A DNA stretch of 9,446 nucleotides from the NCBI GenBank assembly GCA_902791085.1, contig CADAUN010000046.1, positions 1 to 9,446 on the forward strand. Direction: 5' to 3'. This document shows positions 1-6,160 of the stretch, piece by piece. The notes below the pieces were generated by a model. It saw only the letters and a program-made list of their open reading frames with translations. It ran no database searches and was not told where the DNA came from. The position numbers and the translations under genes are program-made. The stretch's first letter is position 1. Each line of letters opens with the position of its first letter. This DNA is from an uncultured Erysipelotrichaceae bacterium. GTDB taxonomy: Bacteria > Bacillota_I > Bacilli_A > RFN20 > CAG-826.

Positions 1-5
1 TTTGT

Positions 6-82
6 TGGTGCGACCGAGGCGATTTGAACGCCTGACCCCAAGCTTCGGAGGCTTGTACTCTATCCAGCTGAGCTACGGCCGC
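6..82 (-). tRNA. tRNA-Arg (anticodon CCG)
   Basis: Read on the minus strand this folds into a complete cloverleaf. The acceptor stem pairs GCGGCCG with CGGTCGC (one G-U pair), the anticodon stem pairs CAAGC with GCTTG around the loop CTCCGAA, and the T arm is AGGCG-TTCAAAT-CGCCT. The anticodon CCG reads the arginine codon CGG. The discriminator base is A, and the CCA tail is encoded (positions 6-8). It follows tRNA-Leu by 12 bases on the same strand, so both are probably cut from one precursor. Its terminator would lie outside the window. Confidence 0.95.
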
Positions 83-94
83 ACAAGGAATTTT

Positions 95-179
95 TGGTGC
101 ACTGGATGGGAGTTGAACCCATACCCGTTTCCGGACTAGCTCCTGAAACTAGCGCGTATACCAATTCCGCCACCAGTGC
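95..179 (-). tRNA. tRNA-Leu (anticodon CAG)
   Basis: This is a class II tRNA of 85 nucleotides including an encoded CCA (positions 95-97). The acceptor stem pairs GCACTGG with CCAGTGC. The D arm begins GCGGAATTGG, as in bacterial leucine tRNAs. The anticodon stem-loop is CTAGT-TTCAGGA-GCTAG with anticodon CAG, which reads CUG. A long variable arm (CCG-GAAA-CGG) precedes the T arm ATGGG-TTCAACT-CCCAT. The long variable arm and D-arm sequence confirm the leucine identity. It is the first RNA of the two-tRNA unit. Confidence 0.95.
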
Positions 180-192
180 ACAGCAATATAGT

Positions 193-221
193 AATATACC
201 CTTTTAATTCGGCTTTGTCGA
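193..221 (-). promoter_or_regulatory. sigma-A-type promoter for the tRNA-Leu/tRNA-Arg unit
   Basis: On the minus strand TCGACA (216-221, five of six matches to the -35 consensus) is separated by exactly 17 bases from TATATT (193-198, five of six matches to the -10 consensus). The predicted start falls near 186, about seven bases before the 5' end of mature tRNA-Leu. The -35 box lies inside the last codons of the alpha/beta hydrolase gene. This is visual recognition of hexamers and spacing, not an experimental start site. Confidence 0.75.
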
Positions 222-1157
222 TGAATCTTCATTTAAAAAATCAAGGATTTTCTTCCATAAGTCCAGGTTAGGGGCGGTTGCTCTTTTTAAATCCATTTCG
301 ATATCATTGCGACCGTTAATGTGAGTGATGCCTTGCTTTAAACAACTCTCTACATAGCGTTCAGCATCAGGTGTTTTATATAACGAATGCCCACGATTTG
401 GTAACAAACAATAATGCATTCTGGGGTTGTCTCCCATTGCTTTTCGTAATGGTTCATAGCCTGCCGAAAGCGGGACCATTTTGTCTTTATCTCCTTGAAG
501 ATAGAGGACTTCTGCAGAGGATTTTTTCAAAAAATAAGATGCAGGAACGTTTTTCTTTTGATGGTGAATTAAAGAACGAAGCGCCAAAATAAGCCATGGT
601 TTTAACCAATGAAGTTGCTTTGGTACGGCGGACATCATTTGAATCGAAAGTTGATAATATCCCGCTAGAGAAACAATCTTTTTGATATGGTATTCAGGCA
701 AAGCGGAAGCTAACGCTCCATATCCACCCCACGAATGCCCAACGGCATAGCGAGATAGGCCTTGTGCTTTAGGATCAGACTCGAGCCACGCAAAGAAATA
801 TTTTTGATCGGTTAAAGTTCGATCTAAGGAAAAAATCGTTCTTCCTTCGCTTTCCATACAACCTGTATTGTCGTAGGCATAGACCAAATAACCATCATGG
901 GCAAGCATGGAGATGCAATCCAAATAAGAGGCGCGGCCATCGCCTAGACCATGAAAGAAGACAACGAGCGCTTTGATTTTCATCCCTTTCACCCAATAAC
1001 GCGATCCTTCTAAACGAATGTGATTCGCGCTAAGAAAAGAAAAACGTTCTTCCTCTAATCCTAAATCCCGCGCACGCCAATAAGGCAAAGTCGGCGCTCC
1101 ATCATAACGATGGATCATTTTCATTAAAGAATGACGGCATAAAAGAAAGAGAATCAT
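204..1157 (-). CDS. Serine alpha/beta hydrolase (esterase or monoacylglycerol-lipase type)
   Basis: This 317-residue protein has the alpha/beta-hydrolase plan. An oxyanion-hole segment HGLGD lies at 69-73, the nucleophile elbow GHSWGG at 140-145 with Ser142, a probable catalytic Asp225 in QGDKDKMVP, and His257 in the segment RGHS. A hydrophobic start (MILFLLC) is too short to be a clear signal peptide, so a cytoplasmic or membrane-associated enzyme is likely. The start is supported by GGAG six bases upstream of ATG and by a four-base ATGA overlap with the stop of the GH3 gene, which suggests translational coupling. The layout resembles hydrolases acting on short acyl esters or monoacylglycerols, but the substrate cannot be read from sequence. 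With a glycosidase upstream, de-esterification of substituted sugars is possible; this is inference. Confidence 0.85.
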   Translation of the reverse strand: MILFLLCRHSLMKMIHRYDGAPTLPYWRARDLGLEEERFSFLSANHIRLEGSRYWVKGMKIKALVVFFHGLGDGRASYLDCISMLAHDGYLVYAYDNTGCMESEGRTIFSLDRTLTDQKYFFAWLESDPKAQGLSRYAVGHSWGGYGALASALPEYHIKKIVSLAGYYQLSIQMMSAVPKQLHWLKPWLILALRSLIHHQKKNVPASYFLKKSSAEVLYLQGDKDKMVPLSAGYEPLRKAMGDNPRMHYCLLPNRGHSLYKTPDAERYVESCLKQGITHINGRNDIEMDLKRATAPNLDLWKKILDFLNEDSSTKPN

Positions 1158-3565
1158 TTTCTTCTCCCATGCAATCTTAGCCAGAGGGCACTTAATGGTC
1201 GGTGGTTAGAACGAGCGACAAACGCCAATAATTTCTTCTCGTTCGAAAAAACGTGACGTAAAGGAACGGCATCAAAGAAATTGGTCTCCCAAATGCGTCG
1301 TTTTTCTTCTGACATGCCTTCCAAATTTAATTTCCGAAGTTGTTTTTTGCCAAACGAAGTATTCTTTAACTCTTCTAATGTGGTGTTGACCGTCACGCGA
1401 TCGCTCCGGTTAGGCAAGTCTTCTAAATAAGAGTGACCCATCAAAACTTCAAATTCTTCTTCTGCCAAGGCAAAAGGCCGTTTGCCGCTTGGCGCATAAT
1501 AGCTTGGTAACATGAATCGTTCTGATTTGCCTTCTTCGTTTCCTAAAACCTCAATCGAATGAGTTAAGGGCAAATCCAAACAAGAAGAACCGATTTCAAT
1601 GGTATATCTCCCCGATTCCACCCGCCAAGCTTTGGCTTCTAAACTCCAATGGGCGAAGTCGGCAAAAGACAAAGTGAATTTCACTTCTTTGCTTTCTCCC
1701 GCTTTAAGGAACACTTTTTGAAAAGCCTTTAATTCCCGCTTCGGACGGAATGCTTTTGGTTGTTCTGGAGACAAATAAAGTTCAACAATTTCTTCCCCGT
1801 CGCGTTGGCCACGATTGGTCACTTTAAGAGAAACGGGAAGTAACTTTCCTTCTTCGAATTTTTCAGAACCAACATTCAAAGCAGAATATTCATATGTTGT
1901 ATAAGAAAGCCCATAACCAAACGGATATTGAACTCGTTTTGCGGCAGAACAATAATAGCGATAACCGACAAAGATGCTTTCTTGATACAAAGAGAAATCA
2001 TTGTTCCCAGGATAGAAATTCGCGGAAGGAACGTCGAGATAACGAAGCGGCCAAGTTTCCGCCAATTTGCCTGAAGGATTCACTTGTCCTAATAAGATAT
2101 GATGCAACGCTTCCATGCCACCTTCTCCCGGAAGGTAAGGCAAAAGAATCGCACGTGCTTTGGCGATTTCCGATAACTCTACCGGCCCACCAGACAATAA
2201 CACGACAATGATGTTTTTATTTTGTTCGTACACCGATTCAAATAAATCATATTGAGCTTCGGGAAGACGCAATGAAGGGCGATTATATCCCTCGCTTTCC
2301 GCCCATTCGGGGACGCCCAAAAACAAGATGACTTTATTATGATTGGAGGCCAAATCAACCGCATCAAACTGCAATGCAGCTTTCATTTCGTTCCCCACTT
2401 CCTCTTCTAAAGAATAACCTGGTTCATAAGGAACGGGGATTTCTCGCCCTTCATTAATCACATCTAGGAAAGAAGGAACGTGGCAGGTTTCCACGTGTGC
2501 GGATCCTCCCCCTTGAAACCGCGGACTTTCCGCGAATTTTCCAATCACGCAGACGTCGTCATAAGAAGACAAAGGAAGAATGCCGTCATTATTCGCTAAA
2601 ACAATGGAACGTTCGGCCAAAGAAACCGCGATTTGGTGCTGCTTAGAGGAATCGACGTTCTCGGTTTTTACATTTTGGTGACACCGCTTGGAAAGGCGTT
2701 CGATTCGTTCTAAAGAATCTTCTGCGTCGTCGCTAGAAAGATGCCCTCTTTTGATGGCTTTCATATAGACGTGAGCGCGATCTTTTGCTTCATCACAAGG
2801 CATTTCTAAGTCTAAGCCGCTTTGATGGGCCACTAAAGGAGATTCAACTGCCCCCCAATCCGAAATCACCACGCCATCGTAATGCCACTCCCCTTTTAAT
2901 GTGCTCTTTAATAGAAAGGGATTTTGACTGCAATATACCCCATTCAGGCGGTTATATGCCGCCATGACTGCCCAAGGATTGGCTTTCTTAATGGCAATTT
3001 CGAATGGCTTAAGATATAGTTCATGAAGCGCGCGCGGATCGACTTCGGCACTATAAACAAAGCGACGGTACTCTTGTTCGTTACAAACAAAATGCTTTAA
3101 ACAGGCACCCACGCCTTCTTTTTGGCAGGCTTCAATAAAAGCAGCAGCCATTTGGCCAGAAAGATAGGGATCCTCGCTAAGATATTCAAAGTTTCGCCCA
3201 CCTAAAGGGTTCCGTTTGATGTTCACGCCTGGCGCCAACAACAAATGAGTACCATTCTCTAAGCATTCTTTGGCAATGGCTTCTCCTACGATAGATTCGG
3301 CAGCCAAATCCCACGAACAAGCCATTGTGGCAGGAGAAGGAAAACAAGTCGCCAAAATGATTCCGTTTTGCGTGTCGGATGAAGGAACGTCTCCCTCTAC
3401 CGGCTTTCGTAACCCTAACGGGCCATCGTTCATGGTGACGGAGGCGATACCAGCCTCTGGCAATGCATTGGTATGCCATCCGCCGTTGCCCGAGAGAAGC
3501 AACGCCTTTTTACGCCAATGAATGTCAGACAAAGAACGAGGTTCATTTGATTTTGTTTTTTTCAT
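1154..3565 (-). CDS. Glycoside hydrolase family 3 beta-glycosidase (beta-glucosidase-like)
   Basis: This 803-residue enzyme should cleave non-reducing terminal beta-linked sugars, most likely glucose, from glycosides. The N-terminal GH3 barrel (about 15-300) has the KHFVCNEQE motif at 157-165 and the nucleophile Asp236 in VISDWGA. The second domain (about 315-555) has the probable acid/base Glu425 in the segment ESEGYNRP. A fibronectin-III-like domain follows at about 585-665, and then a basic tail of about 120 residues containing NTTLEEL. Similar tails occur in other cytoplasmic Bacillota GH3 proteins of about 800 residues. No signal peptide is visible, so the substrate is probably imported first. 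The start has a strong AGGAGA site five bases upstream. It sits 12 bases after the phosphatase gene and overlaps the next hydrolase, giving a three-gene operon. Beta-xylosidase or N-acetylglucosaminidase activity cannot be excluded by eye. Confidence 0.93.
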   Translation of the reverse strand: MKKTKSNEPRSLSDIHWRKKALLLSGNGGWHTNALPEAGIASVTMNDGPLGLRKPVEGDVPSSDTQNGIILATCFPSPATMACSWDLAAESIVGEAIAKECLENGTHLLLAPGVNIKRNPLGGRNFEYLSEDPYLSGQMAAAFIEACQKEGVGACLKHFVCNEQEYRRFVYSAEVDPRALHELYLKPFEIAIKKANPWAVMAAYNRLNGVYCSQNPFLLKSTLKGEWHYDGVVISDWGAVESPLVAHQSGLDLEMPCDEAKDRAHVYMKAIKRGHLSSDDAEDSLERIERLSKRCHQNVKTENVDSSKQHQIAVSLAERSIVLANNDGILPLSSYDDVCVIGKFAESPRFQGGGSAHVETCHVPSFLDVINEGREIPVPYEPGYSLEEEVGNEMKAALQFDAVDLASNHNKVILFLGVPEWAESEGYNRPSLRLPEAQYDLFESVYEQNKNIIVVLLSGGPVELSEIAKARAILLPYLPGEGGMEALHHILLGQVNPSGKLAETWPLRYLDVPSANFYPGNNDFSLYQESIFVGYRYYCSAAKRVQYPFGYGLSYTTYEYSALNVGSEKFEEGKLLPVSLKVTNRGQRDGEEIVELYLSPEQPKAFRPKRELKAFQKVFLKAGESKEVKFTLSFADFAHWSLEAKAWRVESGRYTIEIGSSCLDLPLTHSIEVLGNEEGKSERFMLPSYYAPSGKRPFALAEEEFEVLMGHSYLEDLPNRSDRVTVNTTLEELKNTSFGKKQLRKLNLEGMSEEKRRIWETNFFDAVPLRHVFSNEKKLLAFVARSNHRPLSALWLRLHGRRK

Positions 3566-3577
3566 TTGCTTCTCCTT

Positions 3578-4324
3578 TTAATGACGGGTATCGTCGCTAT
3601 AACATTCGCAAAAACGGGCAGCAAAACTCGGTGTTTCTCCTCCGATGGCAAGATGGGCGGTTGAACCGATTGCAAGCGCGCGGAAATGGGCACTGCCTTC
3701 TACTCGTTCTTCAGAAACAAATTCTGTTAACGAAGAAGGGAGCAAACAAATGTTTTCCCATAAACTATAAGGAGAACAATTCATCAAACGAGACAATAAA
3801 ACAGAGCCAACACCGTAATGGCAAACAAAAGCAATGACGTCATGGTTGGCGTGAGTCACGGAATAAATATTTCCCTTTCTTTGATATCCATGATGAGCTA
3901 AAACTTCATCAAAGGCAGATACCACTTTGTCATATTCTTCTAGCACATTGATGCTATGTTCTTTCATAAAGGAGCAATTCCGCCAACGGTCCCGCGAATA
4001 TAAATCAGGATTCTCTTCCATGGTCTTAGGCCAAAAATCCCAACAAGATGAGGCAGCAACCTCTGGGCGGCTTTCCACGTTACGCACCAGCCCGCGAAAT
4101 TCATGAAGCCAATCACAAGTGGCAACCGAAGCATTTGGATAAAAAGGAGAAAGGGCAAGAAACGTTTTTTGGGCCCGTCCCAAAGGAGAGACGTAAAAAG
4201 AAACGATCTGCTCATAATGAGAAGCGCAATAGGCGCCCAATAATCTCGCTTCTATTTTTCCCTGAGGGGTAAGATCATCCCTTTGATAATCAGGGTCAGC
4301 ATGACGAATAATAAGAATACGCAT
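3578..4324 (-). CDS. Histidine phosphatase family protein (phosphoglycerate-mutase-like fold)
   Basis: The 248-residue product begins MRILIIRHADPDY, the family hallmark, with Arg7 and the phospho-accepting His8. Other expected active-site residues are Arg50 in SPLGRAQKT, Glu75 in HEF and the second histidine His158 in THANHD. The middle (80-125) is longer and richer in Trp than in minimal members, which suggests a lid over a specific substrate. The substrate is unknown; a sugar phosphate would fit the glycosidase that follows, but this is inference. It is the first gene of the operon and starts 50 bases after the DegV gene's end, beyond a terminator. The start codon is fixed by the RHA motif six residues in. 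No Shine-Dalgarno sequence precedes it; see the leaderless candidate. Confidence 0.88.
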   Translation of the reverse strand: MRILIIRHADPDYQRDDLTPQGKIEARLLGAYCASHYEQIVSFYVSPLGRAQKTFLALSPFYPNASVATCDWLHEFRGLVRNVESRPEVAASSCWDFWPKTMEENPDLYSRDRWRNCSFMKEHSINVLEEYDKVVSAFDEVLAHHGYQRKGNIYSVTHANHDVIAFVCHYGVGSVLLSRLMNCSPYSLWENICLLPSSLTEFVSEERVEGSAHFRALAIGSTAHLAIGGETPSFAARFCECYSDDTRH

Positions 4325-4330
4325 ATCAAA

Positions 4331-4339
4331 AGTTTAACA
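4331..4339 (-). promoter_or_regulatory. Candidate extended -10 promoter placed for a leaderless transcript
   Basis: On the minus strand TG-T-TAAACT forms an extended -10 (four of six core matches) whose last base is six bases from the ATG of the histidine phosphatase gene. Transcription would begin at or next to the start codon. The gene lacks a Shine-Dalgarno site and follows a terminator, so a promoter is needed here. No good -35 box is present at 16-18 bases, which lowers confidence. Confidence 0.4.
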
Positions 4340-4347
4340 CGTTGGGA

Positions 4348-4371
4348 TAAAAAAGGAGGCATCCCTCCTTT
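4348..4371 (-). terminator. Intrinsic terminator after the DegV gene
   Basis: On the minus strand AAAGGAGG and CCTCCTTT form a perfect eight-pair stem around the four-base loop GATG, and the stem runs directly into a tract of six T residues and an A. It begins four bases after the DegV stop codon. It should end the membrane-protein/DegV transcript and separate it from the phosphatase-glycosidase operon. Confidence 0.88.
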
Positions 4372-4374
4372 GAA

Positions 4375-5310
4375 TTATGCGCCAAGGATTGAGGCGAATA
4401 CCGCTTTTTCTGCCTCATTTCCTGCTAAAATCTCATTCCCGTAATAATAACAAGCAGCAAGTCCTGGGCCAACGTTAATCGCGGTGGAAGGATTACATTC
4501 TATGACGATGGTTTCTTTCGGATGCACCACTTCCGTGAGGCGTTTTTGCAACATCAAGGCATTCTTTTCACGGTCAGTGTGGGCAATCCAAACGATTTGT
4601 TCTTCCGGATTCACGATTGTCCGCTTGACATATTCCACCGTGGTTTCAATGGCTTTATTGATTCCCATCACTTTGGCAAGCACCGAAGTCATTCCTTCGG
4701 CATTAAAGTCTCCTAACGGTTTAACGCCAACCAAAGTTCCCATGAGAGCAGCACTTTTGGCAACTCTTCCTTTTCGAGAAAGGAAAAACAAGTCATCCAT
4801 TGGGCCCATTTCGTGAATTCTTCGTTTATTGGCTTCAATCCAGGCAACATTTTGTTCAAAGGAAACGCCTTCGTGACGCATTTCGCACGCTTTGGCGACC
4901 AACATACCGACGGCAACGGAATAACGTAACGAATCGATGATGGCAATTCTTCGATCGGGGAACTCGATCTCCAAATCTTTTTTCGCTGCTAGCAAGAAGC
5001 TATAGGTTCCACTTAAGGCCGACGAAATCGCGATAAAGATAATATCTATTCCTTTTTCCAAATAAGGACGAAATTTTGCTTTGCATTCTTCAGGAGAGGC
5101 GGGAGAGGTGGAAAATTCCAGCTTTTTATCAGCCAATTGACGATAAAAATCCTTGCGATTCGGATATATTTTCCAATCCATATCCGCCAAATGGTCAACG
5201 TGATCTGGCGTCACAAAATGGGCGCACAAATAATCAGTCATGCCAAAGCGGTCCCGTAAGGATTTAGACAATTCGCAATTGCTATCACTTAAAACAATAT
5301 AATCTTGCAT
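4375..5310 (-). CDS. DegV family protein (fatty-acid-binding subunit of a FakAB-type fatty acid kinase)
   Basis: The 311-residue protein has the DegV motif order: TSPAS (68-72) near the lipid carboxylate site, SSALSGTY (96-103), the FLSRKGR loop (176-182), GVKP (195-198) and AINVGPG (277-283). In characterised members (FakB) the protein holds a fatty acid while the kinase FakA phosphorylates it to acyl-phosphate for phospholipid synthesis. No fakA is in this window, so the kinase would be encoded elsewhere. The start has AGGAG six bases upstream. The gene follows two small membrane-protein genes with 16 bases between stop and start and is the last of its unit. Fatty-acid preference cannot be read from the sequence. 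Exact role as FakB rather than another lipid-binding DegV is family-level inference. Confidence 0.92.
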   Translation of the reverse strand: MQDYIVLSDSNCELSKSLRDRFGMTDYLCAHFVTPDHVDHLADMDWKIYPNRKDFYRQLADKKLEFSTSPASPEECKAKFRPYLEKGIDIIFIAISSALSGTYSFLLAAKKDLEIEFPDRRIAIIDSLRYSVAVGMLVAKACEMRHEGVSFEQNVAWIEANKRRIHEMGPMDDLFFLSRKGRVAKSAALMGTLVGVKPLGDFNAEGMTSVLAKVMGINKAIETTVEYVKRTIVNPEEQIVWIAHTDREKNALMLQKRLTEVVHPKETIVIECNPSTAINVGPGLAACYYYGNEILAGNEAEKAVFASILGA

Positions 5311-5326
5311 GAAGAGCTCCTAATTT

Positions 5327-5716
5327 CTAACGTTTCGTATTTTCCCGTTGAAAACGGGTTAGCATCAATTCTAGCACACCACTTGGTATGGCTAGAAAAA
5401 GAAGGCTCAAAACGCCAAGTAGAATCATGCCTTTGTGAGAGCGAGAGACAGGGTCGTGACTCGCATCAAATCCGGTCACAAAGGCAAGCACGCAGCCAAC
5501 GAATAGCCATAATGCAACCAAAACCAAAAGAAGCGCATAAAGGTTGGTGCTCATCGTGCCAATGGGTGTGCTAATTTTTGGCGCCTCACCACCATCCGGC
5601 GCAGGCGAAGCGATATACTTCCCACTTTGCATGGCAAAATAAATCGCCACAATGCCGAGCAATGTTGCCACGATAAAAGAAACAATCCTAGTTGATTTTT
5701 GCCATTTGTTGGCCAT
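5327..5716 (-). CDS. Small three-helix membrane protein, unknown function (second of a tandem pair)
   Basis: This 129-residue protein has three predicted membrane segments at about 9-29, 58-81 and 95-118. A polar stretch at 32-57 (SGKYIASPAPDGGE and following) lies between helices 1 and 2. I do not recognise a named family. Its first helix (STRIVSFIV) and last helix (GVLSLLFLAIPSGVLELML) align in place and character with those of the neighbouring gene, so the two look like an old tandem duplication. Its start lies 29 bases inside the upstream gene, with GGAG about ten bases before the ATG, so expression is probably coupled. Co-transcription with the DegV gene suggests a link to membrane lipid handling, but that is only context. 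Confidence 0.72.
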   Translation of the reverse strand: MANKWQKSTRIVSFIVATLLGIVAIYFAMQSGKYIASPAPDGGEAPKISTPIGTMSTNLYALLLVLVALWLFVGCVLAFVTGFDASHDPVSRSHKGMILLGVLSLLFLAIPSGVLELMLTRFQRENTKR

Positions 5717-6053
5717 ATTCCGTCTTCTCCGCTAAAACAATTTCCATAATACCTGGAGCGGTTGCACCAAGAAGAATGGCTAAAATGCCTAAAACCATTT
5801 TCCCGGTCTTGCTTCCTTTCTTCGGGTTACAATGACTGGCCACAAGAAAAGAAAAAATCGCAGGGACAATCATTCCGATTCCTAAGCAAAAAAACACCAA
5901 AATCATGATGTTAAATGCCATTTCTCCTTCTGGTCCCATAGATACGCTGAGTTGAACGATTCCATAAATCATGGCCACGAACAAAAAAGACAATGCCGTG
6001 AGGATAGAAACCACACCCCAAGCGATACTTACGATCTTTGTAGCTTTCTGCAT
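5688..6053 (-). CDS. Small three-helix membrane protein, unknown function (first of a tandem pair)
   Basis: This 121-residue protein has three hydrophobic segments at about 7-35, 45-73 and 86-108, with short loops; the basic loop HCNPKKGSKTGK (74-85) between helices 2 and 3 is probably cytoplasmic. No catalytic motif is visible and I do not recognise the family. Its last segment (GILAILLGATAPGIMEIVL) resembles that of the next protein. The start has a strong AGGAG site six bases upstream, and an extended -10 promoter lies about 43 bases before the start codon. It is the first gene of a three-gene unit ending with the DegV gene. Confidence 0.72.
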   Translation of the reverse strand: MQKATKIVSIAWGVVSILTALSFLFVAMIYGIVQLSVSMGPEGEMAFNIMILVFFCLGIGMIVPAIFSFLVASHCNPKKGSKTGKMVLGILAILLGATAPGIMEIVLAEKTEYGQQMAKIN

Positions 6054-6095
6054 ATTTTTCTCCTGTCGATAAAAGAATCGCCTTTCTGCCTAAAT

Positions 6096-6104
6096 ATCAT
6101 ATCA
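6096..6104 (-). promoter_or_regulatory. Extended -10 promoter for the membrane-protein/DegV operon
   Basis: On the minus strand TG-A-TATGAT (6104 to 6096) is an extended -10 with five of six core matches. The predicted start near 6089 gives a leader of about 35 bases that includes the AGGAG site of the first gene. The -35 position at 17-base spacing (6119-6124) is a poor match and lies inside the palindrome at 6118-6132, as expected for a promoter depending on the extended -10 or on a regulator. Confidence 0.6.
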
Positions 6105-6117
6105 GGTTATTCCGGAG

Positions 6118-6132
6118 TTCCTAGTTTAGGAA
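6118..6132. promoter_or_regulatory. Palindromic operator candidate in the divergent promoter region
   Basis: TTCCTA (6118-6123) and TAGGAA (6127-6132) form a perfect inverted repeat around GTT. It covers the -35 positions expected for both divergent promoters (6119-6124 for minus, 6125-6130 for plus, each at 17-base spacing). This placement suits a dimeric repressor or activator acting on both operons. The short arms mean chance occurrence is possible. No regulator gene of the low-GC part is present in the window. Confidence 0.45.
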
Positions 6133-6147
6133 ATCGTTCTTTTTCGT

Positions 6148-6153
6148 TATAAT
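6148..6153 (+). promoter_or_regulatory. Consensus -10 box directly before the Cys-type hydrolase gene
   Basis: A perfect TATAAT ends seven bases before the ATG at 6161, so transcription would begin at or within a base or two of the start codon. The only purine run, AAGG, abuts the ATG and is too close to act as a Shine-Dalgarno site. The -35 region (TTTAGG, 6125-6130) matches poorly and lies in the palindrome at 6118-6132. This is consistent with a leaderless, possibly regulated transcript. Confidence 0.55.
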
Positions 6154-6160
6154 AAAAAGG

